Assembly: GCF_000014065.1 (NCBI RefSeq)
Contig: NC_008043.1
Span: forward strand, 687,001-751,000
Reading direction: 5' to 3'
Length of the DNA: 64,000 nt
Source of the DNA: Ruegeria sp. TM1040
Lineage (GTDB): Bacteria > Pseudomonadota > Alphaproteobacteria > Rhodobacterales > Rhodobacteraceae
Part shown: positions 1 to 8,085 of the stretch, one piece after another
Numbering within the stretch: the stretch's first letter is position 1
Layout: each line of letters begins with the position of its first letter
Position numbers and translations under genes: made by a program
Notes under the pieces: generated by a model
The model's database searches: none
What the model was told of the DNA's origin: nothing
What the model saw: only the letters and a program-made list of their open reading frames with translations

Positions 1-112
1 CTTTCTGGATCATCACCTGATGTCCATGTGCAATAGCCTCGCGCGCGGCGTCCGGCGTCATGCCGACGCGAAATTCTTGCGGCTTAATTTCCGTTGGGCA
101 TCCGATTCTCAT
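1..112 (-). CDS. ald: alanine dehydrogenase, N-terminal part (runs off the window)
   Basis: The reverse strand reads from an ATG at 112 into MRIGCPTEIKPQEFRVG..., the typical start of alanine dehydrogenase, and stays open to base 1. A GGAGG ribosome binding site lies at 120-124, seven bases before the ATG. The family catalyses NAD-dependent reversible oxidative deamination of L-alanine to pyruvate and ammonia in the cytoplasm. Only 37 residues are visible, so the NAD-binding and catalytic parts cannot be checked. It is divergent from an Lrp/AsnC regulator, the arrangement known for ald and aldR in other alphaproteobacteria. Confidence 0.85.
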   Translation of the reverse strand, partial: MRIGCPTEIKPQEFRVGMTPDAAREAIAHGHQVMIQK

Positions 113-151
113 TGGGTTTCCTCCGTTCCCATCTTGCCCGATCCTTACATG

Positions 152-165
152 CATTTGTTCAAATG
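152..165. promoter_or_regulatory. palindrome CATTTG-TT-CAAATG, candidate AldR operator
   Basis: Perfect 6-base arms around a two-base centre sit in the region shared by ald (start 112, minus) and the Lrp-family gene (start about 251, plus). Lrp/AsnC proteins bind short, AT-rich, dyad-symmetric sites in divergent promoters. That this dyad is the binding site is inference from its position and symmetry. Confidence 0.4.
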
Positions 166-250
166 TGCTGCTTTTGTAGGCACAATGAAAACTCGACTTT
201 CGAAGTTTCTTCGACTAAGTACGAATTTCACGCAAGAAAAGGTAAGTTAT

Positions 251-712
251 TTGGCTCTGGATCAGGTGGATCGTCGAATACTCGCGGTGCTACAGAAACA
301 AGGTCGGATCTCCAACAGTGATCTGAGCGAGACCGTAAACCTCTCAGCTTCGGCCTGTCATCGGCGGGTGCAGCGGCTTGAGAGCGAGGGCTATATCCGA
401 AACTATGTCGCGCTGCTCGATGCCCGCAAACTTGGTGTGCCGACAACGGTGTTTGTGGAGATCACGCTTCAGACCCAAGCGGATGAGGTGCTTGATGCCT
501 TTGAAAAGGCTGTGGCGCGCATTCCCGATGTTCTGGAGTGCCATTTGATGGCGGGTACAGCTGACTATATCCTCAAAGTGGTAGCGGAAAACACCGACGA
601 CTTTGCCCGTATCCACCGCCAGCATTTGACACGCCTACCAGGCGTGGCTCAGATGCAATCTAGCTTTGCCCTGCGGACCGTGTTCAAAACGACCGCACTT
701 CCGGTTGGCTAG
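251..712 (+). CDS. aldR: Lrp/AsnC-family regulator, probable activator of ald
   Basis: The protein has an N-terminal AsnC helix-turn-helix (LDQVDRRILAVLQ, then a recognition helix around SASACHRRVQRLE) and a C-terminal RAM ligand-binding domain (LECHLMAGTADYILKV). The reading frame is open from base 20, but that part overlaps the oppositely oriented ald start. I choose TTG 251, nine bases after an AAAAGG ribosome binding site, giving 153 residues, the usual length of the family. ATG 185 is an alternative and adds 22 residues. By position it probably senses alanine and controls ald, as AldR does in rhizobia. The family is clear. The target is inferred from gene order. Confidence 0.85.
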   Translation: MALDQVDRRILAVLQKQGRISNSDLSETVNLSASACHRRVQRLESEGYIRNYVALLDARKLGVPTTVFVEITLQTQADEVLDAFEKAVARIPDVLECHLMAGTADYILKVVAENTDDFARIHRQHLTRLPGVAQMQSSFALRTVFKTTALPVG

Positions 713-918
713 GCGGGAAGGTAGGCGATTTTCGCATGTTAGGGTGAAAAATCCGCTGTTGCCCTTGTGTGCGCCTTTGATCCGGGCACAAATTGGGGTG
801 GCTGACTATTTTTCGTCTAACCGGCTGAATTTGCACCTTCGCGCCGCCATCTGACATCAAAGGATCACATGCCAGCTATATGCATTAGCGAACCCGTATC
901 ATTCAAAGGAGACACAGT

Positions 919-1836
919 GTGAGCAGCGAACAGGACAACACATCTTTCGAGTGGTTGGAAGCCGAGCTGCAGGACACGCTGGACGAGGACTTCGAAATCG
1001 AATTCGCCGAGCCCATGCTGTCCATGGAGCTTCGCAAGATCTATCGCGCCCAGCATCCTGAAATGCTTGATCGCAAAGTCTATTTCCGTAACCTGCTGCG
1101 TCTGCAGGCAGAGCTGATCAAGGTGCAGGATTGGGTGCAGCATACCGGCGCCAAAGTCTGCATCCTTTTTGAGGGACGCGACAGTGCTGGCAAGGGTGGT
1201 GTGATCAAACGCATCACCCAGCGGCTCAATCCGCGAGTTGCGCGTGTGGTGGCCTTGCCAGCGCCGAGCCGCCGTGAGCAGAGCCAATGGTATTTTCAGC
1301 GCTATGTCCCGCATCTGCCGGCTGCGGGCGAGATCGTGCTTTTTGACCGTTCCTGGTACAATCGCGCCGGTGTCGAGCGCGTGATGGGCTTTGCCACAGA
1401 CGATCAGGTTGAACAGTTTTTTCAAGACGTTCCGGAATTTGAACGCATGCTTGTGCGCTCTGGTATCATCTTGCTGAAATACTGGTTCTCGATCACCGAT
1501 GAGGAACAGCAATTGCGATTCCTGATGCGCATTCATGACCCGATGAAGCAGTGGAAGCTTTCGCCCATGGATCTGGAGAGCCGCATTCGCTGGGAGCAGT
1601 ACACCAAGGCCAAAGAGGATATGTTTTTTCGCACCAATATCGACGAGGCACCTTGGTATATCGTCGAAGGCAACGACAAAAAGCGCGAACGCCTGAACTG
1701 CATCGAGCACCTTCTGACCAAAATTCCCTATCACGATGTCCCGAGTGAAAAGGTCAATCTGCCGGATCGAGAGTATAATCCGAGCTATGAGCGCAGGGTC
1801 CTGCCGGACGAACTTTACGTGCCAAAGATCTACTGA
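919..1836 (+). CDS. ppk2: polyphosphate kinase 2 family protein
   Basis: A 305-residue PPK2. The Walker A motif GRDSAGKGG is at residues 86-94 and the second conserved block DRSWYNR at 143-149, followed by GVERVMGF. The family moves phosphate between inorganic polyphosphate and nucleotides in the cytoplasm, in most cases making GTP or ATP from NDP, so it links phosphate storage to energy charge. The start is GTG 919, eight bases after AAAGGA. The acidic N-terminal extension of about 35 residues is poorly conserved in this family. It stands alone, about 200 bases from both neighbours, with no phosphate regulon gene nearby. Which nucleotide it prefers cannot be read from the sequence. Confidence 0.92.
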   Translation: MSSEQDNTSFEWLEAELQDTLDEDFEIEFAEPMLSMELRKIYRAQHPEMLDRKVYFRNLLRLQAELIKVQDWVQHTGAKVCILFEGRDSAGKGGVIKRITQRLNPRVARVVALPAPSRREQSQWYFQRYVPHLPAAGEIVLFDRSWYNRAGVERVMGFATDDQVEQFFQDVPEFERMLVRSGIILLKYWFSITDEEQQLRFLMRIHDPMKQWKLSPMDLESRIRWEQYTKAKEDMFFRTNIDEAPWYIVEGNDKKRERLNCIEHLLTKIPYHDVPSEKVNLPDREYNPSYERRVLPDELYVPKIY

Positions 1837-2021
1837 GGCGAGTCAGGCGCAGGGTGGTCATCTCCTGAGAACTGCCCTTGCGGAAGACCTCGCCCGAGGT
1901 GCCTTGCGGCGGCCTCGGTCCATAGTTTCACGCACTGCGTCTTGCGGCAGAAGTGGCGAAGATCATCCCACGCGCGAATTGTCCCTTCCCGACAGTCGAA
2001 CCAGACTGTAGGAATGCGCTT

Positions 2022-2693
2022 ATGATCTGGAATTTGCCCAATATCCTCACGGTCCTGCGGCTGCTGGCAGCGCCAGCGCTGGCGGTGATGTTTCTGTTTT
2101 TCAGTCGCCCTCATGCGGATTGGTTTGCGCTGGTTTTATTTGTGGGGGCGGCGATCACCGATTGGTTCGACGGTTATCTGGCCCGCAGCTGGAAGCAGGA
2201 AACCAAGATGGGCGCTATGCTCGACCCAATCGCGGACAAGGCGATGGTGGTGATCGCGCTCATGATCCTCGTGGGATACTCGACCTCGCATTGGACGGCC
2301 TGGCTGGTTCTACCCGCCACCGTGATCCTGTTTCGAGAGGTATTTGTGTCCGGCCTCAGGGAGTATCTGGGCGACACGGCAGGCTCTCTCAAAGTCACCA
2401 AACTCGCCAAGTGGAAAACGACGGCGCAGATGATCGCGATTGCAACATTATTTTCACAGGGCATATTTGAGCACCACCTCGGCATGGGTGGGTTTGGCAT
2501 GGATGCGCAGATGGTCAATGATGTGCTCAGCGGGGTCATCGAGGACACGCAGGGGCTCAGGTTCTACTTCGAGGGCATGATTTGGTCGGGCCGTATCGGC
2601 CTGTGGCTGCTCTGGATCGCGGCGGCCCTGACGCTCATCACCGGGTTTGATTATCTGAAAAAGGCTCTGCCATATCTGAAGGAGACGCGCTGA
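2022..2693 (+). CDS. pgsA: CDP-diacylglycerol--glycerol-3-phosphate 3-phosphatidyltransferase
   Basis: This 223-residue inner-membrane enzyme makes phosphatidylglycerophosphate from CDP-diacylglycerol and glycerol-3-phosphate, the committed step to phosphatidylglycerol and cardiolipin. The complete CDP-alcohol phosphotransferase signature is present: D47-x2-D50-G51-x2-A54-R55-x8-G64-x3-D68-x3-D72. Hydrophobic segments flank it. The frame extends upstream to 1953, but ATG 2022 is preceded by AGGA and begins MIWNLPNILTVLR, the usual PgsA start. The stop codon shares its last base with the moaD start, so the genes are translationally linked. A pgsA-moaD-moaE order is common in Rhodobacteraceae. 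Confidence 0.94.
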   Translation: MIWNLPNILTVLRLLAAPALAVMFLFFSRPHADWFALVLFVGAAITDWFDGYLARSWKQETKMGAMLDPIADKAMVVIALMILVGYSTSHWTAWLVLPATVILFREVFVSGLREYLGDTAGSLKVTKLAKWKTTAQMIAIATLFSQGIFEHHLGMGGFGMDAQMVNDVLSGVIEDTQGLRFYFEGMIWSGRIGLWLLWIAAALTLITGFDYLKKALPYLKETR

Positions 2694-2938
2694 TGGATGT
2701 TCTCTATTTTGCATGGGTGCGCGAGCGCATCGGCTTGCCCAAGGAAACGGTCGAGACCTCTGCCGTGACGGTGGCGGAACTGGTCGAAGAGCTGAAGGCG
2801 CGCGAGGAGCGTTATGCTGCAGCCTTTGCGGATCTCTCGGCGTTGCGCGTGGCACTGGATCAGGAGCTTGCGGAGTTTGATGCGCCTCTGGAGGGCGTAC
2901 GCGAGGTGGCGTTCTTTCCGCCGATGACCGGAGGCTGA
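2693..2938 (+). CDS. moaD: molybdopterin synthase sulfur-carrier subunit
   Basis: An 81-residue ubiquitin-fold protein ending in the obligatory Gly-Gly (MTGG). The C-terminal glycine is adenylated by MoeB and thiocarboxylated, and MoaD then gives its sulfur to precursor Z inside the MoaD-MoaE complex. Its start overlaps the pgsA stop, and moaE follows four bases after its own stop. The length and the Gly-Gly end are as expected. Confidence 0.93.
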   Translation: MDVLYFAWVRERIGLPKETVETSAVTVAELVEELKAREERYAAAFADLSALRVALDQELAEFDAPLEGVREVAFFPPMTGG

Positions 2939-2942
2939 GTCG

Positions 2943-3389
2943 ATGCGGGTGGTTGTGCAGGAGGCGCCGTTTGATTTTGCTGCAGAAGCCGAAGCGTTTG
3001 CACAAGGTGCAAAAGGAGCTGGGGCCGTGGTCACTTTCACCGGCGTAGTACGAGAAGCCGACGGTGGTGCCATGGCGGTGATGGAGATTGAGCATTATCC
3101 GGGCATGACCGAAAAAGCGCTGGCCAACATCGCGTCAGACGCTGCCACGCGCTGGGAGCTGACCGATGCGCTGGTAATCCACCGCCACGGTCGCCTGGCG
3201 CCCGGAGATCAGATCATGATGGTCGCGACGGCCGCCCGTCACCGTGTTGCTGCCTTTGAGGCTGCAGAATATCTGATGGACTACCTCAAATCCCGCGCCC
3301 CGTTTTGGAAGAAAGAAATTCTTGAAGACGGCTCTGCGGATTGGGTCGAGGCCAAGAACTCCGATGAATCCGCGCTCTCGCGGTGGTGA
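2943..3389 (+). CDS. moaE: molybdopterin synthase catalytic subunit
   Basis: A 148-residue MoaE that forms the heterotetrameric molybdopterin synthase with MoaD and converts cyclic pyranopterin monophosphate to molybdopterin. Recognisable parts are the GAVVTFTGVVRE strand-loop, the LVIHRHGRLAPGD segment, and the C-terminal APFWKKE with the conserved lysines that contact the MoaD tail. It is last in the pgsA-moaD-moaE string. The molybdate transporter modABC lies in this window at 27-30 kb but is not linked transcriptionally. Confidence 0.94.
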   Translation: MRVVVQEAPFDFAAEAEAFAQGAKGAGAVVTFTGVVREADGGAMAVMEIEHYPGMTEKALANIASDAATRWELTDALVIHRHGRLAPGDQIMMVATAARHRVAAFEAAEYLMDYLKSRAPFWKKEILEDGSADWVEAKNSDESALSRW

Positions 3390-3460
3390 TTTATTCCAAA
3401 ATACAATGTGCAGGGCCTCTCAACTGAGGCTCACTTCGCGTTTGGCAATTTTGAAAAGAA

Positions 3461-3536
3461 TGGTGCCCCCACACGGACTCGAACCGCGGACCTACTGATT
3501 ACAAATCAGTTGCTCTACCAGCTGAGCTATAGGGGC
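3461..3536 (-). tRNA. tRNA-Thr (anticodon UGU)
   Basis: The reverse strand folds into a full 76-base cloverleaf. The acceptor stem GCCCCTA pairs with TGGGGGC. The anticodon stem ACTGA/TCAGT closes a seven-base loop TTTGTAA with anticodon TGT. The T arm is CGCGG-TTCGAGT-CCGTG. The discriminator base is A and the 3' CCA is encoded. It is convergent with moaE and transcribed in the same direction as the LysR gene at 3768-4682. Confidence 0.96.
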
Positions 3537-3767
3537 ACTCTGCACTGCGTGTCTGCAAACTGACGCGCTGGGTTGTACGTCAAATCGCATCCGGTGCTGA
3601 GCGCGAGGACCACATCCTCGCTGTGGGCAGCGTTTATCCTGCGGGATTTGAAAACACAAGATCCATTCTGCGCAATTTCATCGAGTTTTTCACCTGTTCC
3701 CGGAGCGATGCTCCGTCAACGAAGATCCCGGAAGAAATTTGCGATCTGCGGACCGGAGCATGCGAGA

Positions 3768-4682
3768 TCAGGTCTCTGTCATTGCGTAAGGCTCAAGGCT
3801 TTTTTCAAAGAGCCCGAGGAACTCAAGGGTGAGAATTGACGTGGGCGTATGGCGGGGCCAGACCAGAGAAAGCTGGTGCGTGATATTAGCAGAGAAGGGG
3901 CGAAAGCTGACGCCTTTGCCGATGTATTCTTGCGCATCAAGTTCGCTTACGACCGAGACACAGACCCCTTTGGAAACCAGTTCACACGCGCAGGTGAACT
4001 GCCGGGTCTCAATGAAATTGTCCATCGCAATGCCTTCCGCATCAAGGATGTCGCGCAGGCGCAGGTAGAACTCACTCCCAAAGCGATCATGGGCAATGCG
4101 CTCTCCTGCCAGGTCCTCGGGGTGGATAACGGACTTGGCTTCGAGAGGGTGGCCTTCCGGGAAAATGCAAACACATCGAATGGGGATCGTCTTGCTGTCC
4201 AGCGCGTGATGTGAGCGAAATCCATCCGTGATGCCACAGTCATATTGCTCACCGATGACCCAGTCGAGAATCCGCTCGGGGCGGTCCGGTTCGATCGTAA
4301 GGGTGGTTTTGGGGCGCGCCGCCAGGAAATCGGCCACCACACCTGGCAAGTGACTCGTGGAGAATCCGGGCAGGCAGGCGATCTTCAGATGGCCGCTGGT
4401 ACCATCCTGAATGTTCTGGCGCAGGTTTCGGATTTGGCCCATGGCCCCAAAGATCCGCTGAATCTCTGGCAAGAGGTACTGTGCCTCACGTGTGAGCGTG
4501 AGCCGGCGTCCGCTGCGAGAAAAAAGCGGGTATCCAAGTTCTTTGGACAGATCTGACAGCAGCCGACTCACCGCAGGCTGAGAGATGTTCATCGCCTTTG
4601 CGGTCAGGCTCATCGTCCCACTTTCAGCAAGAATATTAAGGGCTTGAAGCTGTCTGATGCGAATCGGTTCGTCCCCAATCAT
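3768..4682 (-). CDS. LysR-family transcriptional regulator
   Basis: The protein has 304 residues. An N-terminal winged helix-turn-helix (about residues 8-67, IRIRQLQALNILAESGTMSLTAKAM...) is followed by a periplasmic-binding-protein-like effector domain with the GHLKIACLPGF start usual in the family. It is divergent from the Pot-like ABC importer operon beginning at 4965, with a 282-base shared region holding two related dyads (4725-4739 and 4754-4768). By position it probably controls that importer in response to its substrate, and its own gene. The effector is unknown. Confidence 0.9.
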   Translation of the reverse strand: MIGDEPIRIRQLQALNILAESGTMSLTAKAMNISQPAVSRLLSDLSKELGYPLFSRSGRRLTLTREAQYLLPEIQRIFGAMGQIRNLRQNIQDGTSGHLKIACLPGFSTSHLPGVVADFLAARPKTTLTIEPDRPERILDWVIGEQYDCGITDGFRSHHALDSKTIPIRCVCIFPEGHPLEAKSVIHPEDLAGERIAHDRFGSEFYLRLRDILDAEGIAMDNFIETRQFTCACELVSKGVCVSVVSELDAQEYIGKGVSFRPFSANITHQLSLVWPRHTPTSILTLEFLGLFEKSLEPYAMTET

Positions 4683-4724
4683 CCCGTTTTCCTCTCACCC
4701 AAAGTCACTTGCCCTGACCCAATC

Positions 4725-4768
4725 ATAATGCAGCATTATATGTAACAGAAATAATAATGTTGAATTAT
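4725..4768. promoter_or_regulatory. two ATAAT...ATTAT dyads, candidate LysR binding region
   Basis: The first dyad is ATAATGC-A-GCATTAT (4725-4739), perfect over seven bases per arm. The second is ATAAT-GTTGA-ATTAT (4754-4768), with five-base arms. They share the outer sequence and start 29 bases apart, close to three helical turns. Two spaced dyads with a T-N11-A core are typical of LysR recognition and activation sites. The link to the LysR protein at 3768-4682 is inferred from position. Confidence 0.5.
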
Positions 4769-4964
4769 ACATTCGACTGCGGCACGCTTCGAAAAAGAGC
4801 GAACAGCCGACTCTGCCGAGGGTCGGCTGGCGTCAACAAGGGAGCGTGCTGCGTTTTGATCTGCCGGAAACAGATGTCAGGGATCTTGACCTGCTTTGCG
4901 GTGCGCTTGGGCCATCAGCGCCTGTGCTTTTGGTCGCCAACGACAACAGAAGGGGAATTTCACC

Positions 4965-6041
4965 ATGACAGATAAGCTTGCGCAATTCAGCCGTATCGCG
5001 GTGGTCACAACCGCGATGGCAACACTACCGATGATGGCAGGGGCGGAAACGCTGCGCCTTCTGACTTGGGGCGGCTACGCGCCCGAAGACGTCATTGCGA
5101 AATTCGAAGAAGAAACCGGCCACACAGTCGAAGTGACCACCTCGAACAACGAAGAGATGATCGCAAAGTTGCGCGCCACCAATGGCGGCGGTTTTGATCT
5201 GGCCCAGCCGAGCCAGGACCGCATCACCAGCGCGCAGGAAGAGTTCGGCATCTACAAGCCGATCGATATGTCCCGCATCAATGCGGATCTGTTCATTCCG
5301 TCGATGCTGAGCGCGACCGCTGCAAACACGACCTTTGAGGGTGAAGTCTACGGCGTACCGCATGTCTGGGGCACCAGCGGTCTTGTGGTGAATACCGAGA
5401 TGGCAGGCAATGTGCAGGACTACAGTGATCTTTGCGACGACTCGGTTGCAGGCAAGGTTTCTTATCGTTTGAAGCGCCCGACTCTGATTGGTTTCGCCTA
5501 TTCCATGGGTCTGGACCCGTTTGCGGCCTATGGCGATAGCGCTGCTTATCAGGGGATCCTCGATCAGGTCGAAGCGAAACTCACCGAGTGTAAAGCCAAC
5601 GTCAAAACCTATTGGGATGGTGGCGACGAGATCAAAAACCTGCTGCGCTCCGGCGAAGTTGTGGCGTCCATGGCCTGGGATACCGGTGGCTGGCAGCTCA
5701 ACGCTGACAACCCCGATATCACCTTTGTTGCACCAAAGTCCGGTGCGCTGGGTTGGATCGACACCTTTGTTCTGCCTGCCCGTGGCCGTGCAGATGATGC
5801 GGCCTATGACTGGATCAACTTTGTGATGCGCCCGGAAATCGCGGCGATGATCACCAACACCGCCGGGAACTTCACTGCAGCGGTTGATGGTGATGCAGCT
5901 GTCGATGCGGACCTCAAAGCGCGCTACCAGAGCAGCTTTGACCAGCAGGCGATCGACAACATCAAGTGGTATCCCCCGGTGCCCGCAGGTCTCGAAGCGA
6001 TGGAAGGGGCAAGCCTCGACCGGATCAACGCGGCCAACTAA
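4965..6041 (+). CDS. ABC transporter substrate-binding protein, PotD-like
   Basis: A 358-residue periplasmic binding protein. A signal peptide of about 27 residues ends in MMAGA, and the mature part begins ETLRLLTWGGYAPEDVIAKFEEETG, the usual opening of spermidine/putrescine-type (PotD/PotF) proteins. ATG 4965 follows AGGGGAA, and the longer in-frame start at 4896 would bury the signal peptide. It is the first gene of a four-gene importer and a hairpin follows it directly. The PotD-like family also binds other small cationic or amino-acid-like compounds, so the substrate is open. Confidence 0.9.
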   Translation: MTDKLAQFSRIAVVTTAMATLPMMAGAETLRLLTWGGYAPEDVIAKFEEETGHTVEVTTSNNEEMIAKLRATNGGGFDLAQPSQDRITSAQEEFGIYKPIDMSRINADLFIPSMLSATAANTTFEGEVYGVPHVWGTSGLVVNTEMAGNVQDYSDLCDDSVAGKVSYRLKRPTLIGFAYSMGLDPFAAYGDSAAYQGILDQVEAKLTECKANVKTYWDGGDEIKNLLRSGEVVASMAWDTGGWQLNADNPDITFVAPKSGALGWIDTFVLPARGRADDAAYDWINFVMRPEIAAMITNTAGNFTAAVDGDAAVDADLKARYQSSFDQQAIDNIKWYPPVPAGLEAMEGASLDRINAAN

Positions 6042-6064
6042 TCGCACCCACAAAATTCAGTGGA

Positions 6065-6090
6065 GGGCACCCGTTGCAGGGTGCCCTTTC
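6065..6090 (+). terminator. hairpin after the binding-protein gene, probable attenuator
   Basis: GGGCACCC (6065-6072) and GGGTGCCC (6079-6086) form an eight-base stem with a six-base loop, followed by TTTCTC. It lies in the 68-base gap between the binding-protein stop and the ATPase start. A partial terminator or mRNA-stabilising hairpin at this place would leave more binding protein than membrane complex. Confidence 0.6.
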
Positions 6091-6109
6091 TCAATCACGA
6101 GGTTACAAC

Positions 6110-7219
6110 TTGACAGACTCTCACCCCGATTTGGAATGCCGCGATCTGGTAAAAGACTTCAGCGATTTCAGAGCTGTAGACCGTGTCAGCTTTGAGGTGC
6201 CGCAGGGCTCCTTTTTTTCCATTCTAGGCCCCTCGGGCTGCGGAAAAACAACGCTGCTGCGGATGATCTCGGGATTTCAATCCCCGAGCAGCGGCGATCT
6301 GCGGATCAAGGGCAAGTCCATGATCGGCGTGGCGCCGAACAAGCGCCCCGTGTCGATGGTGTTTCAACATCTGGCGCTGTTTCCCACCATGAACATTGGT
6401 GACAACGTCGGGTTTGGTCTGCGTCAACGTGGCGTCGGCAAGGCGGAAATCAAGACGCGTGTGGAGCAAGTTCTGGAGCGCGTAGGCCTTCCGGGGGTGT
6501 CTGCGCGTCGTGTCGATCAGCTCTCTGGCGGCCAGAAGCAGCGCGTGGCCATCGCCCGTTGCATGGTGCTAGAGCCAGACGTCCTGTTGCTGGACGAACC
6601 TCTCGGGGCGCTCGATCTCAAGCTTCGGGAACATATGAAGGTGGAGCTGAAGGCGCTGCAGGCCGAGTTCAACACGACCTTTGTCTACATCACTCACGAC
6701 CAATCCGAGGCTCTGGTGATGAGCGACAACATCGCCGTGATGAACAAGGGGCGCTTTGAGCAAATCGGTGCTCCTCATGAGGTCTATCACCATCCCTCGA
6801 CCGCCTTTGTGGCCGGATTTGTGGGGGACGCGAACAAATTTGATGCCAAGCTCAAATCCAAAAATGGAGCGATGCTGACCTTTGAGACCCCGACCGGTGC
6901 GCAGATGCGGGTTGAGGCTGCAAACTCTGATCTGAGCGAAGGCCAGCGCGCGCAGATCTTCCTGCGTCCGGAGGCAATCGCGCTTTCACCCACCACAAAC
7001 GAAGGCGACGATGCCGCGAATGTCAGCCCCGGTGTCGTCGAGACGGTACTCTTCAACGGCGCTAACAGCACGGTGAGCGTGCGCGGTGCGGCGGGTGAGC
7101 TTCTGAAAGTCGCGTTGCCGCAGACTGGCGATTTTGCCACCCTGCAAAAAGGGGACAAGCTGTTCACCCGCTGGCGCCCAATGGATGCGCGTTGTTTTGC
7201 TGCGGTGGAGGCGGGATGA
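6110..7219 (+). CDS. ABC transporter ATP-binding protein, PotA-like
   Basis: A 369-residue cytoplasmic ATPase that powers the importer. Walker A GPSGCGKTT is at residues 40-48, followed by a complete signature (LSGGQKQR), Walker B with the catalytic Glu (LLLDEPLGALD) and the switch His (YITHDQSEAL). A C-terminal TOBE domain of about 110 residues follows. I choose TTG 6110, seven bases after GAGG. The frame is open further upstream but overlaps the binding-protein gene. The stop overlaps the first permease start. Confidence 0.92.
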   Translation: MTDSHPDLECRDLVKDFSDFRAVDRVSFEVPQGSFFSILGPSGCGKTTLLRMISGFQSPSSGDLRIKGKSMIGVAPNKRPVSMVFQHLALFPTMNIGDNVGFGLRQRGVGKAEIKTRVEQVLERVGLPGVSARRVDQLSGGQKQRVAIARCMVLEPDVLLLDEPLGALDLKLREHMKVELKALQAEFNTTFVYITHDQSEALVMSDNIAVMNKGRFEQIGAPHEVYHHPSTAFVAGFVGDANKFDAKLKSKNGAMLTFETPTGAQMRVEAANSDLSEGQRAQIFLRPEAIALSPTTNEGDDAANVSPGVVETVLFNGANSTVSVRGAAGELLKVALPQTGDFATLQKGDKLFTRWRPMDARCFAAVEAG

Positions 7220-8085
7220 TGACCTCCGACGCCTCCCGTTTGGGGTTCTACCTGCTGCTCGCTCCGATCCTGTTGTGGCTGGTGGTGCTGATCATCCTGC
7301 CCCATGTGGGGCTCTTTCTGGTGTCGATCAGCGAGAAAGTGGGCCCGCGCGAGTATGAAACCGGCTTTGGGAATTACGCGGCGTTCTTTACCGAGCCGCT
7401 CTATTGGCGCACCTTTGCTCGCACTGCGATCATGTCGATCCTTGCCACTGCGCTGACCTTGGTACTTGGATTTCCAATCGCCTACTACATTGCCAAGCTT
7501 ACCCGCGGGCGCACTAAAACAGTTCTGTTTCTGATGTGCATGATCCCGTTCTGGGTCTCAGAGCTCGTGCGCACCTTTGGCTGGATGATCCTTTTGCGCG
7601 AAACGGGCGTGTTCTCCAATGCCCTGCAATCTCTTGGTCTCGTGAGTGGCCCGGTCGAGATGCTCTACAATGATGCTGCAATCATGGTGGGTCTCGTCTA
7701 CACGTCGATCCTTTTTATGGTTGTGCCACTTGTGACAACGCTCGACAGCCTCGACGACAGCCTGATCGAAGCGGGATATGATCTGGGGGGCACCAGCACC
7801 TCCATCATGCGCGAGATCGTCATCCCTCACGCGATGCCGGGGATCGTTTCAGGCTGTATCGTTGTGTTCATGCTTTCGCTCGGAAACTATCTCACCCCGA
7901 TCCTGCTGGGCGGGAAAGACAGCCTTTGGTTCACGGGCATGATCTACACGCAGTTCATTACCCGGTTTAACTGGGAGCTCGGTTCGGCCTTCGGCTTCTT
8001 GCTGCTGGCGCTCTCGTCGCTGGTGGTTTTCCTTGGTCTCAAACTCTCGGGCCAGACTCTCTCTAAAACGATGGGGCGCTCATGA
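7216..8085 (+). CDS. ABC transporter permease, PotB-like
   Basis: A 289-residue inner-membrane permease with about six hydrophobic segments. The EAA loop, which docks on the ATPase, is IEAGYDLGGTSTSIMREIVIPHAMPGI. The start is in an ATGA overlap with the ATPase stop. ATG 7219, three bases on, is better spaced from GGAGG at 7207-7211 and may be the true start. The second permease overlaps its stop by four bases. Confidence 0.9.
   Translation: MMTSDASRLGFYLLLAPILLWLVVLIILPHVGLFLVSISEKVGPREYETGFGNYAAFFTEPLYWRTFARTAIMSILATALTLVLGFPIAYYIAKLTRGRTKTVLFLMCMIPFWVSELVRTFGWMILLRETGVFSNALQSLGLVSGPVEMLYNDAAIMVGLVYTSILFMVVPLVTTLDSLDDSLIEAGYDLGGTSTSIMREIVIPHAMPGIVSGCIVVFMLSLGNYLTPILLGGKDSLWFTGMIYTQFITRFNWELGSAFGFLLLALSSLVVFLGLKLSGQTLSKTMGRS

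Noticed and set aside
20-250. N-terminal extension of the AldR frame up to base 20
   Set aside because: It would overlap the oppositely oriented ald start and promoter and has no family similarity. The Lrp fold begins after 251.
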